A stretch of DNA of 64,000 bases, taken from the NCBI RefSeq assembly GCF_001039355.2, contig NW_019774825.1, forward strand, positions 223,537 to 287,536. The letters run 5' to 3'. The first letter of the stretch is position 1. Every line of letters begins with the position of its first letter. Shown one piece after another: positions 11,201 to 23,700 of the stretch. Source of the DNA: Lingula anatina (Eukaryota; Brachiopoda; Lingulata; Lingulida; Lingulidae). A program made the translations under genes and the position numbers. The notes beneath the pieces are model-generated. The model saw nothing but the letters and a program-made list of their open reading frames with translations. It was not told the DNA's origin and ran no database searches.

Positions 11201-14200
11201 GTTGCTGTGCGTACTCTGTCCCAGGTCACTGATTTCAAGGTGATGGATGCCAGAGAGGATGTAAGTGCAGAGATCATGTTTTCCTCCATGGGGATGTGAT
11301 TGGGGGCAGGGGATCTGATTTGAGACAGAGGGTGATGTTGGCTGACATTAGCAACGTCATCAGGGAGTGGGAGCTTATCTGGATCTCCTGTGGGATGACG
11401 AGATACGCAATCTGCAGCAAGGTGTTTGACCCCACGTATATGTACCATCTGGAAGCGGTATCTGAGGGTCTTCTCCTTCAAGTTTCTTAGGCGGGGGTTG
11501 TTGATATCATCAAGGGACCTACAGCTAAAGACCTTCAGTAATGGCTTGTGGTCAACTGCAATGATGAGGTCATGACATCCAAGGACAAAGTACCTTGTCT
11601 TGTTCAGAGCATCAGCAACAGCTAGGGCTTCACCCTCGATGGGGGCATATCGCGATTCAGCAGAGTGGGTGAAACGGCTGCCTACAAGAGTAATCTTCCA
11701 TCCAGATGGGCAGCAGAATGGTCGGATAGGCTGGCAAGAGCAATGCTTCTGTAGGAGCCAGAACCCAATTCCATTTTTGGACCAGTCAGTTGCAAGGCAT
11801 GTGGGCCTGGACTTGTCAAATATTCGGACCCCCTCTTCAATTTCCTTGGAGATGACAGCCTTGGATTCTTCGAAGAGACTGTTGAGATCCTCGTCCCATC
11901 TGAAGGGGGTTCCAGGTTGAAGAAGACATCTAAAGGGAAGCATTTTGTCTGCCATGCTGAAGGCATATGATACCTGGTTGACCAAACCAAACCATGATCG
12001 CACATCAGTAATGTTTCGAGGGGTGGGAAAGTCCAAGATGGCCTGAAGGTACTTGGAACTGGGCTTGACACTGTCCAGGGTAATGTCAAATCCTGCAAAT
12101 TCCACCTCATCTTGTGCAAAGACAAACTTCTCTGGGTTCAGAGTGATGCCATGTCTACCACAGATGTCTAACCACTCTACGGCTTTGAAGAAACTCCCCT
12201 CTATTGAGCTGGACCAAAGTAGGACATCATCGACACATTTGGTTTTGTTGGTGATGTGCGAGACAATTTCGTCATATCTCCTGGTGTACCCATCACCTGA
12301 AGCAATGTACCCTTGGGGAGCAACCTTGTATCGGTATCTGCCCCAGGGTGTGATAAACGTTGTAAGATGGCGATCCTCCTCACGAATGGGTACACTGTGA
12401 TATCCATTCCAAGCATCTAGAACTGTCTTTTTCTTGCCTTGGGGCACAGCCCTGGCTTGGTGAAAAGGAGAAGGGGTGTGGTGGGTCTCTCGTGTAGCAT
12501 GTGCATTCAGAGCCTGTAGATCAACTGTGCGGCGTAGCCTGCCATTGTTCTTCGCACATACAACCATGCGGTGGCACCAGGTGACTGGCTCGCCAATTGG
12601 GACTGGTTCGATGACCCCTAGTCTGACATCTTGGTCAAGTCCTGCTTTCACTTCTTCCTGCCAGTGAAGTGGGACTGGTATTGGAGTGTGATAGGCTACT
12701 GGTGCAGCAGAAGGGTCTACCATCAATTTCATTGGCGGGCTGTCCATGAGGGGCAAGGGCTGATGATCACATGTATTAAACGTACTGGACCTGTAATAGT
12801 CCAGAAGGTATTCCTTCAGTCGCCCACAATTCTGTTCTGTCGCAGGGAAAGGCAGCTTCGTTGGAGGCGGGGGAGGTGGTTGACGTTTGGGGCAAGTGCA
12901 TGTGTGTTGGGCATCAGCGCCACGTGCTGTAAGGGTAATGTCAGGGAACACGGAAGCACACTGCGACATGTGATATGCACCCACAGTCGGGAAGGTCTTT
13001 GGTATGATGCCAAGTGCAATACATGCCTCCCTGCTGATAAAGAGCTTGTCAGAGCTGTCGGTGACATAAGTCATCTGTCTTGTTTCCACCAGTTTGCCAG
13101 ATGGGCCCTTCCCAGCATAGCGAAGTATAGTTGCTCCAAGAATGTTGATGCCATTGTTGACAGCAGTGTGCATCTTCATAGTGACTGGGATCAGGTCCTG
13201 TCGCTTCAGGCCTAGACGTTGGATTACCTTAATGCCAGCAAGGCAGCTCTGACAACCAGTGTCAGCCATTGATGGATGTTCTATTGGTGTTCTATTGGCT
13301 GAGGATAGAAGGCTGAAGCCTAGCTCTCTGTAATCATCTGCACAGACCGTGATTCTGAGGTTGACGAACGGTTGTGGTTTGGAAGCTCTTCGCACCCACG
13401 TGTCATTCAATTGATCATAGATATGATGATCTAAAGCAATGGCCCTGCCTTTCGTATGTTGTGTTGTGATGGTGACAGAGCAGAGCGATTCAAAGACGGC
13501 GCCTTCACAGTCATCTGCCTCATGACAGGAAGTAGTCTTCTGGCTCGGCTTGGGTTTGTCTTTGCTACGGCACACTATTTCAAGGTGGTGGTATCGTGTG
13601 CAGGTCTGGCATTTGTGCCCAAAGGCGGGGCAATCTCTCTTACGAATGCGTAGAGGAGCAGCCTTGCCATGGCCAGTTTTCCCGCAGTAGCCACAGGGGT
13701 CCTGGGGTGGTTTTTCGGCAGGGGTGGGGGTCTCTTTTTTCTTGCGACGGTAAGTGCTACCGATGGCCTCAGCTGCTTGGGATTCTTGTAAGCGTGATGC
13801 GGAGCGCTTCCCTGCTTCTTTTGCTTCCACAAATTGGAGGACTTCCTCCAATGTCATGTCCTGGTTCTTATCCCCTAAAAGGTCTATTTGGATCTCAGAG
13901 TCTGCTAATCCACGGGTTAGAACATCACGGGTCATCTCCTCCATGTAGCTTACAGCAGTGTTGCAACTGGGGCATGAGACAGAAAATTTGCATACTCCTG
14001 CCTGGCCTTTTAGACAGGCTCCATAGTTGCGGACAGGTTCATCTCTGTCTTGGCGCATGTTCTGTAGTGTCACTCTAGCCACCATTGTGTTCTCTGTGCG
14101 TACAGCTAATGCTTTGATTGCGGCCATCACCTCATCAACGGATTTGTTTGCAAGGCTTCCACCTGCTGTCCTAGTTAGGTCTTTTCGCAAGGGGTCATCA

Positions 14201-16660
14201 CAACATTCCAGCAATTGGATAACCCTGTCTTTGCCAGCTATCTTTGTTGCATCGGCATATTCTGTCCATCTGGACTGAAAGTATGACCACTCTTCACTGG
14301 TACCGCAGGCTGATATCGTGGGCCGCTTGACTTTCTCCACTTTGGCTGCAGTAACAGGAGCGTTGGTATGAACAGAGCTGTGTGTGGTGAGTAGGGCTGC
14401 TACGATAGTGGCGTCAAGGTCATCTATGGTGTAGTCACAGCCTTCTATTGGGCACTGGACTGCCGGCATGCTGTCAGGTATGGGATAGCGATCATAAATA
14501 AGTACACTGTACTATTTGTCTTTAAGCGTTTATTGGTCCAACTTGACAATGATCGCTATCTGAAATGGAAGATAAATTACATAAGTCTACATAAATAATA
14601 ATCCTATAGTAGACTACAGCAGTTAGAAACCAGATTTTGTGATCAAGACAATTTGGAGCTGCCCTCTGACCTCTGACCTTCTTATTCACAGCTAACATGC
14701 AACCAATTGACCTTGATGACCTTAACAGTGAGAAGAGATACTTAGGTCAGCAAGCTTACAAGGATTCAAAGCTAGCAAATGTGATGTTCACGTTAGAATT
14801 GGCCCGTAGACTACAAGGAACAGGTGTCACGGTGAACTGTTTGTGTCCAGGTAAGTGAAGCCAAGGCCTGTTTTGCTGAATAACCTAAGTTTAAGCACAG
14901 TGTTACCAAAGTATTATGTTTCACAAAGAACCCTAACAGTTTTCTACCTTGCTTTTTTTTTCTATTTTTTTTTAATTCATGTGGCTAAGCCTGAAACAGT
15001 AGAGCAAATTTTTGTGATCTTGACAATGTTTTGTATTCTCAGAAGTCCCCAGTACACAATTTCCCATACATTTGTGAAATGAAATGCTGTAAAAAGCCTT
15101 TAAAAAGTTGGTTTTACAACATAAGCCACCTATGTTAAGCAGTGTAAGTAAAACCTGAAAAGGCCATTAAATTTACGAAAATGTTTTTTAATAAATCCAA
15201 AATACAGACTTGTTTTAAAATAAAAGTAGTTCATGTGAGAGAGGGAAAGGAAGAGACACTATGACAAAGATGCCCCACCATGTCTGAGATATTCAAGATA
15301 TTGATCAACCAATGTGATTGTCTCATACATTTCATGTCACAATTAAGTCTTCAAATTGTGTATTTCAGAGACCTAAACGTAAAGCATTTTGGAGTTTTCA
15401 CTCATCCTAGTGGATACATGAATTTTATCATTTATATGTTTAGATCTTTTAAAATACGAAAGGCATTGAGTGCATTTTAAACAGCAAATAATAAAATAAT
15501 TAAATAATTAAAATTTGTTTTCCTGAAAATTTAAACAAATTTTCCTTTATCAGTAAGGTATACCCTCTCATCTGTTCAGATAATAAACATCCATTTACTT
15601 TATTTTCTGAGTTTTAAATTGTTGTAAAAGTGTTGAAATATCAAAGCATTTTTTTTTGCTTTATAAAGATCTAATGCTCATTTTGTGCCTTTAAAGATCT
15701 TAAAACCTCTTCTTTTGTAGGCTTCATACCAAACACAGAATTTTTGAGGAACAACGGCACATTCATACGTGGCTTTTGTAGATACATTATTGGTGGGCTC
15801 ATGCGACCGTTTTTAAAGATCACGCGGACGGTGGAAGAGGGAGGACAGGCCATTGTACAGCTAGCTGTGGATGAGAAACTGGCAGGTATGGATATATTCA
15901 AAAATTTTTTTAAAAAATGAATGTATAATGTTCTCCAAAGACATGTTGTAATAGGTGTACATGCAGGAGTGTACTGAATCTGGGAAACTTGAAAAGTGAG
16001 CTTTTTATGTCTCCTTGATCTAAGTTGAAGTAAGAATTAGGATATGTCCGCGTTAGTAATGTAACAGACACAAGTGTGATGTTTGAAATTTGGCCGGTGA
16101 TGGCCGCTTTTATTGGAAGTCGCATTAATAAAAAGAAATAAAGCGTATAACTGATAAACATTGATAATGTTGATAGATGATATAAACTTAGTGTGCGCCA
16201 GAAGTATCAACATTTAAATTATAATTCCAGACAAATAGTGCACACATTTCAAATTGTGGGGTTGCAAAGAGGCCAACCGTCTTTTTTTTTGTCAGAAAGT
16301 ATATCTTTTTGAGTAATTGAAAATGATAAACTTTGAAAAGAAAAAGCTAAATTATAGGTCCTGGAGGAAAATTCTAGTGGAATGAGTGAAGCGTTTGAAA
16401 ATAAATTCAATGACGACTGAAAGAGTTCACCCAAATTTATCAAATAAAGATAGAAAATGAAGTTAATCTCACAATAAAAAAATGGTATCACAGTTCTGGT
16501 AAAGGTTGGCTGGATACTTTCAGGCCAGACGGGGAAGTTCTTCAGAGACTTTGTAGAGGATAAAGTATCTGTGGAAGCCACGAAGGAGCAAGATCAACAA
16601 CGTCTGTGGCAGATCAGTGAGAAAATGGTTGGATTGGAATCATATCAGGGCATGGATTAA
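7808..16660 (+). CDS. Short-chain dehydrogenase/reductase, retinol dehydrogenase 11-14-like, complete
   Basis: NAD(P)-dependent oxidoreductase of the classical SDR fold. Exons: 7808-7993, 8399-8570, 8893-9018, 14692-14850, 15721-15885, 16524-16660; all borders are AG/GT and phases join to 945 nt (314 aa), the usual length for this family. Motifs: TGANTGIG (cofactor, residue ~10), NNAG, VVTSSG (catalytic Ser) and QAYKDSK (Tyr and Lys of YxxxK), then CPG and a C-terminal GQTGKFF. It begins directly at the Rossmann strand with no membrane anchor, unlike vertebrate RDH11-14. The substrate could be a retinoid, steroid or other carbonyl; sequence alone does not say. Intron 3 carries a full Ty3/gypsy element in antisense. 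A duplicated splice acceptor precedes exon 3. The neighbour at 20.8-26.6 kb is a convergent paralogue with the same intron positions. Confidence 0.85.
8171..8235. repeat. (GT)n microsatellite, copy B
   Basis: About 65 bp of GT with one interruption in SDR intron 1 of copy B; longer than the allele or paralogue at 5305-5336. Confidence 0.9.
9244..9358 (-). repeat. 3' LTR
   Basis: 115 bp, matching 14494-14608 and 6344-6458. It differs from the 5' LTR at about two places (ACTACTTG versus ACTATTTG; GAAACGG versus GAAATGG). Confidence 0.9.
9359..9370 (-). other. Polypurine tract
   Basis: On the minus strand CTTGGGGGGAGA directly precedes the 3' LTR, the expected plus-strand primer of an LTR retrotransposon. 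The same tract adjoins the copy-A LTR at 6459-6470. Confidence 0.8.
9652..14469 (-). CDS. Retrotransposon gag-pol polyprotein, C-terminus frameshifted
   Basis: A 1605-codon frame starting 15 bases inside the predicted primer-binding site. Gag occupies about residues 1-310 with a cysteine/histidine knuckle-like region at 259-293. Protease: DTG at 403-405. Reverse transcriptase: about 600-830 with CVDDVL at 745-750 in the catalytic position. RNase H: acidic residues at 895, 947 and 973. Integrase: HHCC at 1156, 1159, 1189, 1192 and D1220, D1272, E1308 with exact D35E spacing, then a C-terminal RNA/chromatin-binding-like region. After GTVT near residue 1570 the frame changes: a run of four G in copy A (near 6845) is three G here (near 9745), and the last ~35 residues are unrelated to the copy-A end. 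The catalytic core looks intact. Gag and pol are one frame with no visible frameshift signal between them. Confidence 0.9.
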   Translation of the reverse strand: MPAVQCPIEGCDYTIDDLDATIVAALLTTHSSVHTNAPVTAAKVEKVKRPTISACGTSEEWSYFQSRWTEYADATKIAGKDRVIQLLECCDDPLRKDLTRTAGGSLANKSVDEVMAAIKALAVRTENTMVARVTLQNMRQDRDEPVRNYGACLKGQAGVCKFSVSCPSCNTAVSYMEEMTRDVLTRGLADSEIQIDLLGDKNQDMTLEEVLQFVEAKEAGKRSASRLQESQAAEAIGSTYRRKKKETPTPAEKPPQDPCGYCGKTGHGKAAPLRIRKRDCPAFGHKCQTCTRYHHLEIVCRSKDKPKPSQKTTSCHEADDCEGAVFESLCSVTITTQHTKGRAIALDHHIYDQLNDTWVRRASKPQPFVNLRITVCADDYRELGFSLLSSANRTPIEHPSMADTGCQSCLAGIKVIQRLGLKRQDLIPVTMKMHTAVNNGINILGATILRYAGKGPSGKLVETRQMTYVTDSSDKLFISREACIALGIIPKTFPTVGAYHMSQCASVFPDITLTARGADAQHTCTCPKRQPPPPPPTKLPFPATEQNCGRLKEYLLDYYRSSTFNTCDHQPLPLMDSPPMKLMVDPSAAPVAYHTPIPVPLHWQEEVKAGLDQDVRLGVIEPVPIGEPVTWCHRMVVCAKNNGRLRRTVDLQALNAHATRETHHTPSPFHQARAVPQGKKKTVLDAWNGYHSVPIREEDRHLTTFITPWGRYRYKVAPQGYIASGDGYTRRYDEIVSHITNKTKCVDDVLLWSSSIEGSFFKAVEWLDICGRHGITLNPEKFVFAQDEVEFAGFDITLDSVKPSSKYLQAILDFPTPRNITDVRSWFGLVNQVSYAFSMADKMLPFRCLLQPGTPFRWDEDLNSLFEESKAVISKEIEEGVRIFDKSRPTCLATDWSKNGIGFWLLQKHCSCQPIRPFCCPSGWKITLVGSRFTHSAESRYAPIEGEALAVADALNKTRYFVLGCHDLIIAVDHKPLLKVFSCRSLDDINNPRLRNLKEKTLRYRFQMVHIRGVKHLAADCVSRHPTGDPDKLPLPDDVANVSQHHPLSQIRSPAPNHIPMEENMISALTSSLASITLKSVTWDRVRTATTSDADMAMLVDLIISGLPESRQEFPIKLREYYQFKEDLSTIDGVVLYRDRVVIPPALRQDVLSTLHSAHQGISSMITRAESSVFWPGITPDIISIRTGCNHCNRMTPSQPSAPPTPLMYPDYPFQCICADYFHYMGNNYLVIVDRYSNWPIVERASQGAAGLIASLRRTFVTFGIADELSSDGGPEFTSTATKKFLSDWGVHHRMSSVAFPHSNCRAEVGVKTVKRLITDNTSPNGDLDTDSFQRAMLQYRNTPDRDTKLSPAICVFGHSICDFIPIPPGRYKPHTTWQETLKAREEALRNRHMKMAERLTEHTKRLVPLAVGDRVRIQNQTGPHPLKTGTIVEVRQFDQYVVRVDGSGRVTLRNRKFLRRYTPVLQPTPIQTIDRDLQLPHATPPLAKLAADQETRKEIPGSVPTLPAKVATDQEERKEEIPGLPATPKAKATPQSHDTQTQCETPPSLTAPPIPQLFNTPSPSTDTPSKGTVTQSAVFYLWGMHLHLGQSVLAHVFAPLHAPG
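14484..14494 (-). other. Self-priming-type primer-binding site
   Basis: On the coding (minus) strand TGATCGCTATC directly abuts the 5' LTR. It is the exact reverse complement of 11 bases inside the LTR (14550-14560, GATAGCGATCA on the coding strand). It does not begin with the TGG expected for tRNA priming. A transcript starting at GATAGC could fold back to prime itself, as in Tf1. Confidence 0.65.
14494..14608 (-). repeat. 5' LTR
   Basis: 115 bp. If transcription starts at 14560 (GATAGC), U3 is 48 bp with an AT-rich TATTTAT about 30 bases upstream, and an AATAAA (14529-14534, minus strand) lies about 26 bases downstream, giving a compact promoter and poly(A) unit. Confidence 0.85.
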
Positions 16661-16692
16661 TGGCAGGGACTAATTGGTTTTAGTGTTTTATT

Positions 16693-16717
16693 AATAAATT
16701 AGAAATATAGAAATAAA
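16693..16717 (+). promoter_or_regulatory. Two poly(A) signals of SDR gene 1
   Basis: AATAAA at 16693-16698 and again at 16712-16717, 33-52 bases after the stop codon of the SDR gene. Confidence 0.6.
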
Positions 16718-17204
16718 TCTATTGCAGTTTTTGAAATGAAGATATTGTTAGTAATATTTGAAAAATAGATGGTGCAGACTTTCAGAAGTTCTTAGTTCTG
16801 AAAAGTAAGTCATCTTTCATGTCAGAAATTGTACTTTTTATAAGTAAATATAAAAGAAACACCTTTCAAACACCTCGGGTGTAACATTTAAAAGTAATCT
16901 ATGAAGAAGCAATCATCTGAGCTTGTATAACATAAAAATGATTTCATTTGGAGAATGACTCTGTCTGATATTTGTTACAACTAAGAATTTTGCTTCGTTC
17001 TCAGACGTGATCGATTAAAAAACCTGTTAATTATTGATACATTGCCCAAATTTACCTGAAGTGTTTCACATATGTAGCCATGTTAAGTGTCTAACTGTTA
17101 ATACGTTATGTATATGTTATTGTTATAATAAACCATGTCTTGGGCCAGTGAACATACAGTATTTTATATTTTAAAGTTCCTCGTATTACTGCGATTTCCC
17201 CATT

Positions 17205-17297
17205 TAGTCCAGGAAATTGGTGAAAAATTGTGCATTTTTTACCTACAAGCATGAAATTTGGCACACTTATGGACAATGAAATTCTAAGCAAATTTGG
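17205..17297 (+). repeat. Interspersed repeat, copy 1
   Basis: Shares TTACCTACAAGCAT, AAATTTGGCACA and ATTCTAAGCAAAT in order with the reverse complement of 21165-21246, with scattered differences. It ends at the single N at 17298. Family unknown; possibly a MITE or SINE fragment. Confidence 0.6.
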
Positions 17298-19697
17298 NAT
17301 TTGTGAATGCTATGGCATACTATTTCTCCCCTCGACACCCTAAAGGGTACAAGAAGGATGAAAAAAAAATGGCATGCTTCTTTTCAGCATGCCGTATTTA
17401 TGCATTGCATATAGTCCTTGTATTGTTATTAATAAATAATAATAATGTTTATTAGTTTAAGCACAATTTTTACTAAGGCTATGACCAAACAAATACATAT
17501 GTAAGTAATGTAAAGAAGTAGGTGATGTAAAATATTTGGTGTATATACCTGACCACAACTGAAAATAAAATATGGCCAGTTGTTTAGGAATTGTAATCGA
17601 AATTACATTTTTATGAAAACTGAAATAAAACAGTTTGTTCTCAAAGCACTGATGTGTTCGTATATGTCATAATAAATAAGATACAATATTAATTTTAGTT
17701 TTAAAAAGATTTTATTTGTGTTAGATTTTACAGCAAAACAATACTTACATACAACATACTTTTCCCCCATGAAATTTATTACCATACATCCTTGTATCTA
17801 CCACTATTTACAAATGAAAAAAAAATTGTCAGAGACCTACTTGATTGATAAGTAATCCAACAACCTGTAACCTAAATAATTTGTTTTACACCGTTTTCTT
17901 CCTATCTTTATCAGATAAATATGAAACACATAAATTTATTTTATGTCTTGTTTTTCACATTCCTTTGGTAAATGAGTCTAATATTGAATGCATGAACTTC
18001 TGAAAAAGTCAAAATGGTCCCCTCATGGATATTCAAAAAAGGGCCTTCTTGCTGCCATCTATGTTTGTGCAGGCAAGATGCCCTGCATAAGCATGTTGTC
18101 TGATTATTCATCCACCTGATCAAGTGCACTTTTGACATAGTTAATGATTTTCCCCCTTATCAGTATAATAGCTGATTGTCGTTACTGCTAGTAGAATATT
18201 GTAAGTAACACCGGGTTAAGATGCATTAAATTAATAATGATAATTTTAACTACCAGATAATATTGTATTTTGGAGAGTGCTGAAAAATATGTCAGAGTAA
18301 TCTTCAAAAATTTGGGTGTGGAATTGAATTTTGATTACAAATTTATGAGAAAATATCATTTTAAAAGAGATAACTAAAGATTAATGTTGTAAGTCATTAA
18401 CTTGAAGAAAACTTACCATTATGTTTTAAAATTAAACATAATAATCTGCAAGCAATAATGGTGTTCTGAGAGCCCTGTACAATAATAAAATGATATAATT
18501 AAACTATGTCTTTACTTAATTATACTGTTAGAATTCAATAATTCATCAAATGATTCTCAAGTCAGTTTTAACACCAATATGGAAGATGAAAATTCATTAT
18601 TCATTATTAAGCACCTCAATATCTTAGTCAGCGGTGGGATTAAAAAAAAGCATTCCCTTACACTAAAATTTTGATCATGCACTGAAAGTACTTTTGAAAA
18701 AATGATTTCATAACATAAGATATGCTTAATATTTTTGTTGTAGTTCTTTTTTCCCCATGCATTAATTGTAGACAGATCAGAAAACTTCAAGGCCTCATTA
18801 ACATAAACTGTCATAAGCCTCAGTCAAAAAATTGTTTTAAATCAATAATTCACGCCTTAAACTACAGCATCTAAAACACAGCACGTCAGAAACACTGTCT
18901 GGAAGCCTTCGATGAAAATCCTCATATTATGCAAGCTGAGATTCTTCTATATCCTAGCAAAAAAAGCAGGTGTCATTCTCATCCAAAAAGAGAAGTGACA
19001 TTATAAGTACATAATCCATCTCTGAAATACCATCACAACAAAAATGTACAAAATAGAGAAACTACATATGCAAAATATCCTTTAGAAAACTACTCTAGAA
19101 AAAAAATCCACTTGTTGCTAAAAATATGCCTTAACAATATACTAAAGTTAAACACACTGCAAAGAAAAATACACCCAATTTTGTTGTGTAAACTTTCATG
19201 TCAAATCAGATCAAATTGGGCGCATTTCCAAATGAAACAATTGTACTTGATAGAACGATCCTTCTCCACAAGGACTTGCCTCCTCAAGCAGCACATGGAA
19301 GTAAATCACCGACTAGCTGCTCAAAGAGGCACATCATTTAGTTAATCTTATTGCATTTAGTGGGAGTACCCATAGTTGGATGGATCTACCTAGTCCAATA
19401 GTGTCAGCCTGAAAGTCGACCATTACGTGCTATAATATGGCATTTTTAGGTAGCAGCTGTGCCTGTCCTTCAAAAAATTGTGCAACTGAGCAAATGTGTT
19501 TTTATATCAATACGTATACAAAAGACTTGGTGATCTCTTTACCCCCTCACACTGTCATTCACGTCACCACTGTATATTGTGTTACTTCCCTTCATTTCTA
19601 TTCCCCATAGTCGGGAAGCAATGGTGCAGGGAGGTAAAGGGATCTAAAAGACCAGGGGGTAGGCAGGCTAATTTTGCCCAAGAAATATCCTGGATAT

Positions 19698-19796
19698 TAT
19701 AGAATTAATAATAAAAATGTTACAAAATTGTTTGACAATGAAAATGAAATTATAGAATTAATAATAAAAATGTTACAATATTGTTTGACAATGTCA
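19698..19796. repeat. ~53-bp tandem duplication
   Basis: Two adjacent copies of a unit containing TATAGAATTAATAATAAAA and TTGTTTGACAATG, nearly identical. Confidence 0.8.
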
Positions 19797-20764
19797 AATA
19801 CTGTTACATCTTGTTATAAACTGGAAATGTTAATAGTTTTTTTTTCTGTAGTACTATCATTCATAATGCCATTATGACATACAAAAAAATAATAATATTA
19901 TAACAACTTACATTTTTTTTTCTGTGCACATATACAAAACAGCAACTTCAGTTATGGCATTTGTTTGTAGCACAGTCAAAAAGTTCAAATAAACTACTCA
20001 CTGTATTAGAGTTTATAAATAAATTGGGGGGGGGCGAGGAAGGGGGGGGGGGTTAGAAACAGTAAAACGAACCAATCTCTACCACGGCCCTTGCTCAGCA
20101 TAAGGAGTTTGGTGAGGTGTCTACTGAAAAGTTCTCTCTATGCCATTGCCATGGACAAAGGCGAGAACCAATATTTTGAACCCCAGGCTGCCAAATAATA
20201 ACCATGCCCCTATATTAATCAAACAAGTCTGGAAATTCTGGCTCTTGAGTGTGACAGAAATGGGTCACCGTGACCTTATTTCTCAACATTCCATTGGATG
20301 GAATGTCGTCTATAAAGGATTTTTCCTTAAGAGAAATTTTTATCATTCAGTTTTACATATGAAAGAGCACTAAAAATCAACTGAGAAAGTTTTTTCACAT
20401 TATTTTACAAAACTGAGGCATATTAATATTCTAGTGAAAAAAAATTCTGCAAGAAATCTTACTACATGATTCTACAAAAGCTGAACCCCTACACAACCAC
20501 CAATACTCTTTTCAAACACTGTCAACATGTCAGCTCCAGCAAACTACAAAACCAAACATACACCTCATTACACACAGGTTAAAAACCCCCAGCCATGTAC
20601 AGCAAAATAAACAACACTTTGAGCCCTCCCCTCTCAAAGCTAGACAAATCCACTTTGAGATCTCCCCTTCTGCAGAAGGGTACACTTGGCATTTTACACA
20701 AGTCATTTTGATTGCATTGTTGAGACGTTGCCATAGAAATACTTGTTTCAGTTTTGGATACTTT

Positions 20765-23700
20765 CTACTCCCCCTTGCTCTCTGCAGTGCTGTCCAACTT
20801 GGACGCCTCAGTTGTAGTGTCTCCACATCCCGATTCCGCAAAACTGCTTTCTGGGGGTACAGAGGAATCATCGACAGTGGTGGAAAGTTCTGCCGTAGTG
20901 TCAGCGGTGGTATCCCCACCCTGTGACAGCTCAACTGGTGTCTCCTCGACCTTCTCCGGTTCAGCTGCAGCCCCTGCATCGTCGCCTTTCTTCTCACCTT
21001 CGGCAGAAGCGGCCTCTGCTGGTTTCTCATCACCTGCTGCTGGTTTGGCTGCAGCATCACTGGCACCTGTTCACATATAAATACACATGGTTTTATCTTG
21101 AAATTATTTTTGGTGACCATGTTAGATTTCACGGCCATGTTTGAATTTTAATGAATTCCCCCCATATCTATATTTGCTTAGAATTGTATTTCCCACAATT
21201 GTGCCAAATTTTATGCTTGTAGGTAAATTTTTTTCACCAAATTGTTGGACTATGTACAGAATCTGAATCAATATCTATTCATCTTGAGTGCACTTTAGAA
21301 TATTAATTCTGGTAAAAAAAACTATACTGGCGTTTATTAAATAACAAAAGTATGGAGTTATAAAAATGAAGTCAGATAGTCTGATTGTTTCTTGCACCAA
21401 CAAAAAATACCAATGTTATCTTAAGCACTATCAAATATCAATGTTATCTTAAACACTTGTCAACACTGCAACTCTTCTCTTTGCCACCCAGTCAACACAC
21501 CAGGGCACTGCTGCTCTATTCAAGATGTTGACAAATCCACTCTCAGAGATGAAAACTTTTTTCCCTTTTTTTTTTTGCAATTCTGGACTGTGTTTTCAAA
21601 ATGGCCCAACTCAACAACAGGAAAAAACAAGGCAGCAAAGCTGTCAAATGTACAGACAAAGAACAGAAAATCAAGATGCAAATAAATTAAAAATTAAATT
21701 TTCACAAAAAACTGTTAAATTGCCAGAAAAATTTACCAAACAGACTGCGTTGCCTATTGAAGCTGTATGTTAGACCCATGTTTCTTTCCTGTAAGTTTGA
21801 GAACAGTAAGTGACATGATTTCCCTTAAATGGTCATCATAGGAGCAGTGCCCAAAATAGGGGTTTCTTNTAAGTTTCAAGGCAAAAGGTAAAATGGTTTT
21901 CCACTTATCGTGTTATCGGTGCTGCATATATGCTGAAAAAAGTGAAAAAACAGCATAAATTCCCTAAAAGTGACCCGATCATGCTGATTTTCGAACTTGA
22001 CCTGCGTATTATGAATATTCATCAGTTCTGCAAGTTTCAAGTCAAAAGGTAAAATGGTTTTCCACTTATCGTGTTATCGGTAAAAGTGCACAGCGACGCC
22101 GCCGCTGCCGGCGACGACAGACGCAGATGATGGCTATATGTACAGACACATCTGTGTCTGTACATAAAAAAGCACCCTTCTATACCCACCTTCTTCCTTC
22201 TTTTCCTCTTTCTTTACAGGTTCAGGGGGTGGGGGTGGGGCCTCTGCCTCTGGGGGCTCTATGGGGTCATACCCCTCCAGTTTGACCAGTCCTGCACTCA
22301 TATTCCACAGCTTTTTCTGCACCTCCTCATCCAGGGACTCCGCAGAGGACTGGTGCTCTGTGGTTTCGAGGAAGTATTTTCCTGTCACGCCTGGAATTAA
22401 ATAACAGTTATCAACAGCAGTTATCAATGGTCACCTGCAGAAGCTTATTTCTGACATCATCATTCTGTTAGCAGATTCCTGGAAGGGGGGGGTGGGGAAA
22501 CATTCACATTAATTTATATTGTAAATTCATATTGTTTAGTGTACTGAACATAGTTGGATTTAAGGCTTAAAATAAATAGTATTATTATTAATATTTATAA
22601 CTTAAACCACAAATTTCAAATGATTTAGCAGGTTTTCTGGTACTGTATTTGCTTTTATATTTCAACTATCTTTTGCAATTAAATTAAAAAAAATTAGTAA
22701 ATAACTGAACAAACAAAAATAGGTTAAAATAAAATAAAGAAAGGAGAGACTGGAGTTTAGCCTACTTCACTATTATAAATCCCCTGACTGCAGTACCTTT
22801 CAACTCCTCATTAGTTGCTGCATTGACCACAGCCTGGGCAGCCTGACCAATAGTTCTGGTGGTGTGAGTAAAACGTAGAGCTCGGTGAAGAACCCACTTC
22901 ATAAAGAACCGCTGGACCATGTTCTCGTTGCGTAGGAAGTTAGTGGTGGGGACATTGGCAGCTGGAATATTTAAAAAAGTCCCAAGTTCAACAGGTCACA
23001 CAAAGATTGAAACTATACATTAAAAGAAAACAACTACTTTGCTTGCAAGGTGCTGGCCTAATAAATTTAATGAGAACCTTGAGCTATGGCTCTGAGGAAA
23101 GTTTAAACAGTCACATATTTGTCATCTACATTTCACACACGCACATACACATCATGTATGTACATCAAGCAATAACTGCAAATAGATTTATCATGCTTAA
23201 AAAAGTGACAGATAGAGCAAACAGTATATATTTTTCCTAAATCATTTCTACTTTCTACTCACCAAGGCAGACTGCATTACCTATAACATTGGGCACTTTT
23301 AGTCAATTAGCAAATTCATACTCACCAGGACAGACTCTTTACCTGTACCATGAGGCACTTTTAGTCAATTAGCAAACTTGTACTCACCAGGACAGACTGC
23401 ATTAGCTGTAACCCCAGTCCCCTCCAGTTGCTTTGCCAGTTCATAAGCAAACATGACATTGGCCAGTTTGGAGTCCTTGTAAGCCTGCATGGAGTTATAG
23501 GTGCCGTACTTAGTGAGCATAAAGTTGTCCATGTCTAAAGGCACCAAGGCTGGAAAATGGTGAAGTCAGAACATGTGTAACTGATGAAATGTTTATGCTG
23601 AAAATGATAATTATAATGTTCTAATGAAGAAAAGAGAAAATGTTACTGAATTTCTACTGACATATAATAAAAAAAAGCAATTATATCAAACTTTTGAATG

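Larger units (their letters stand above)
9244..14608 (-). mobile_element. Full-length Ty3/gypsy LTR retrotransposon in SDR intron 3
   Basis: A 5.4-kb element on the minus strand bounded by 115-bp LTRs that differ at about two positions, so the insertion is fairly recent. It has a polypurine tract (9359-9370), a single long gag-pol frame and a self-complementary primer-binding site next to the 5' LTR. The order protease, RT, RNase H, integrase is that of Ty3/gypsy, not copia. Target duplication is probably CTAC: CTAC precedes the 5' LTR, and CTAC (copy A) or CCAC (this copy) follows the 3' LTR. LTR ends are TATAGG...TTTAT rather than the usual TG...CA. Confidence 0.9.
16718..20764. other. Non-coding interval between convergent SDR genes
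   Basis: AT-rich, with only short unconvincing ORFs. It holds a single N (17298), an interspersed repeat at 17205-17297, a roughly 53-bp tandem repeat at 19698-19796 and G runs near 20025-20052. Probable 3' UTRs of both SDR genes lie at its ends. Confidence 0.6.

Noticed and set aside
11600-14278. Plus-strand ORFs up to 194 codons across the retrotransposon
   Set aside because: Antisense to gag-pol with no recognisable motifs, while the minus-strand frame has protease, RT, RNase H and integrase residues.
20530-21138. 202-codon minus-strand ORF
   Set aside because: It overlaps the last exon of the minus-strand SDR gene in another frame. The spliced frame (Ala/Glu-rich tail, TAG at 20765) joins in phase with exon 6; this ORF does not.
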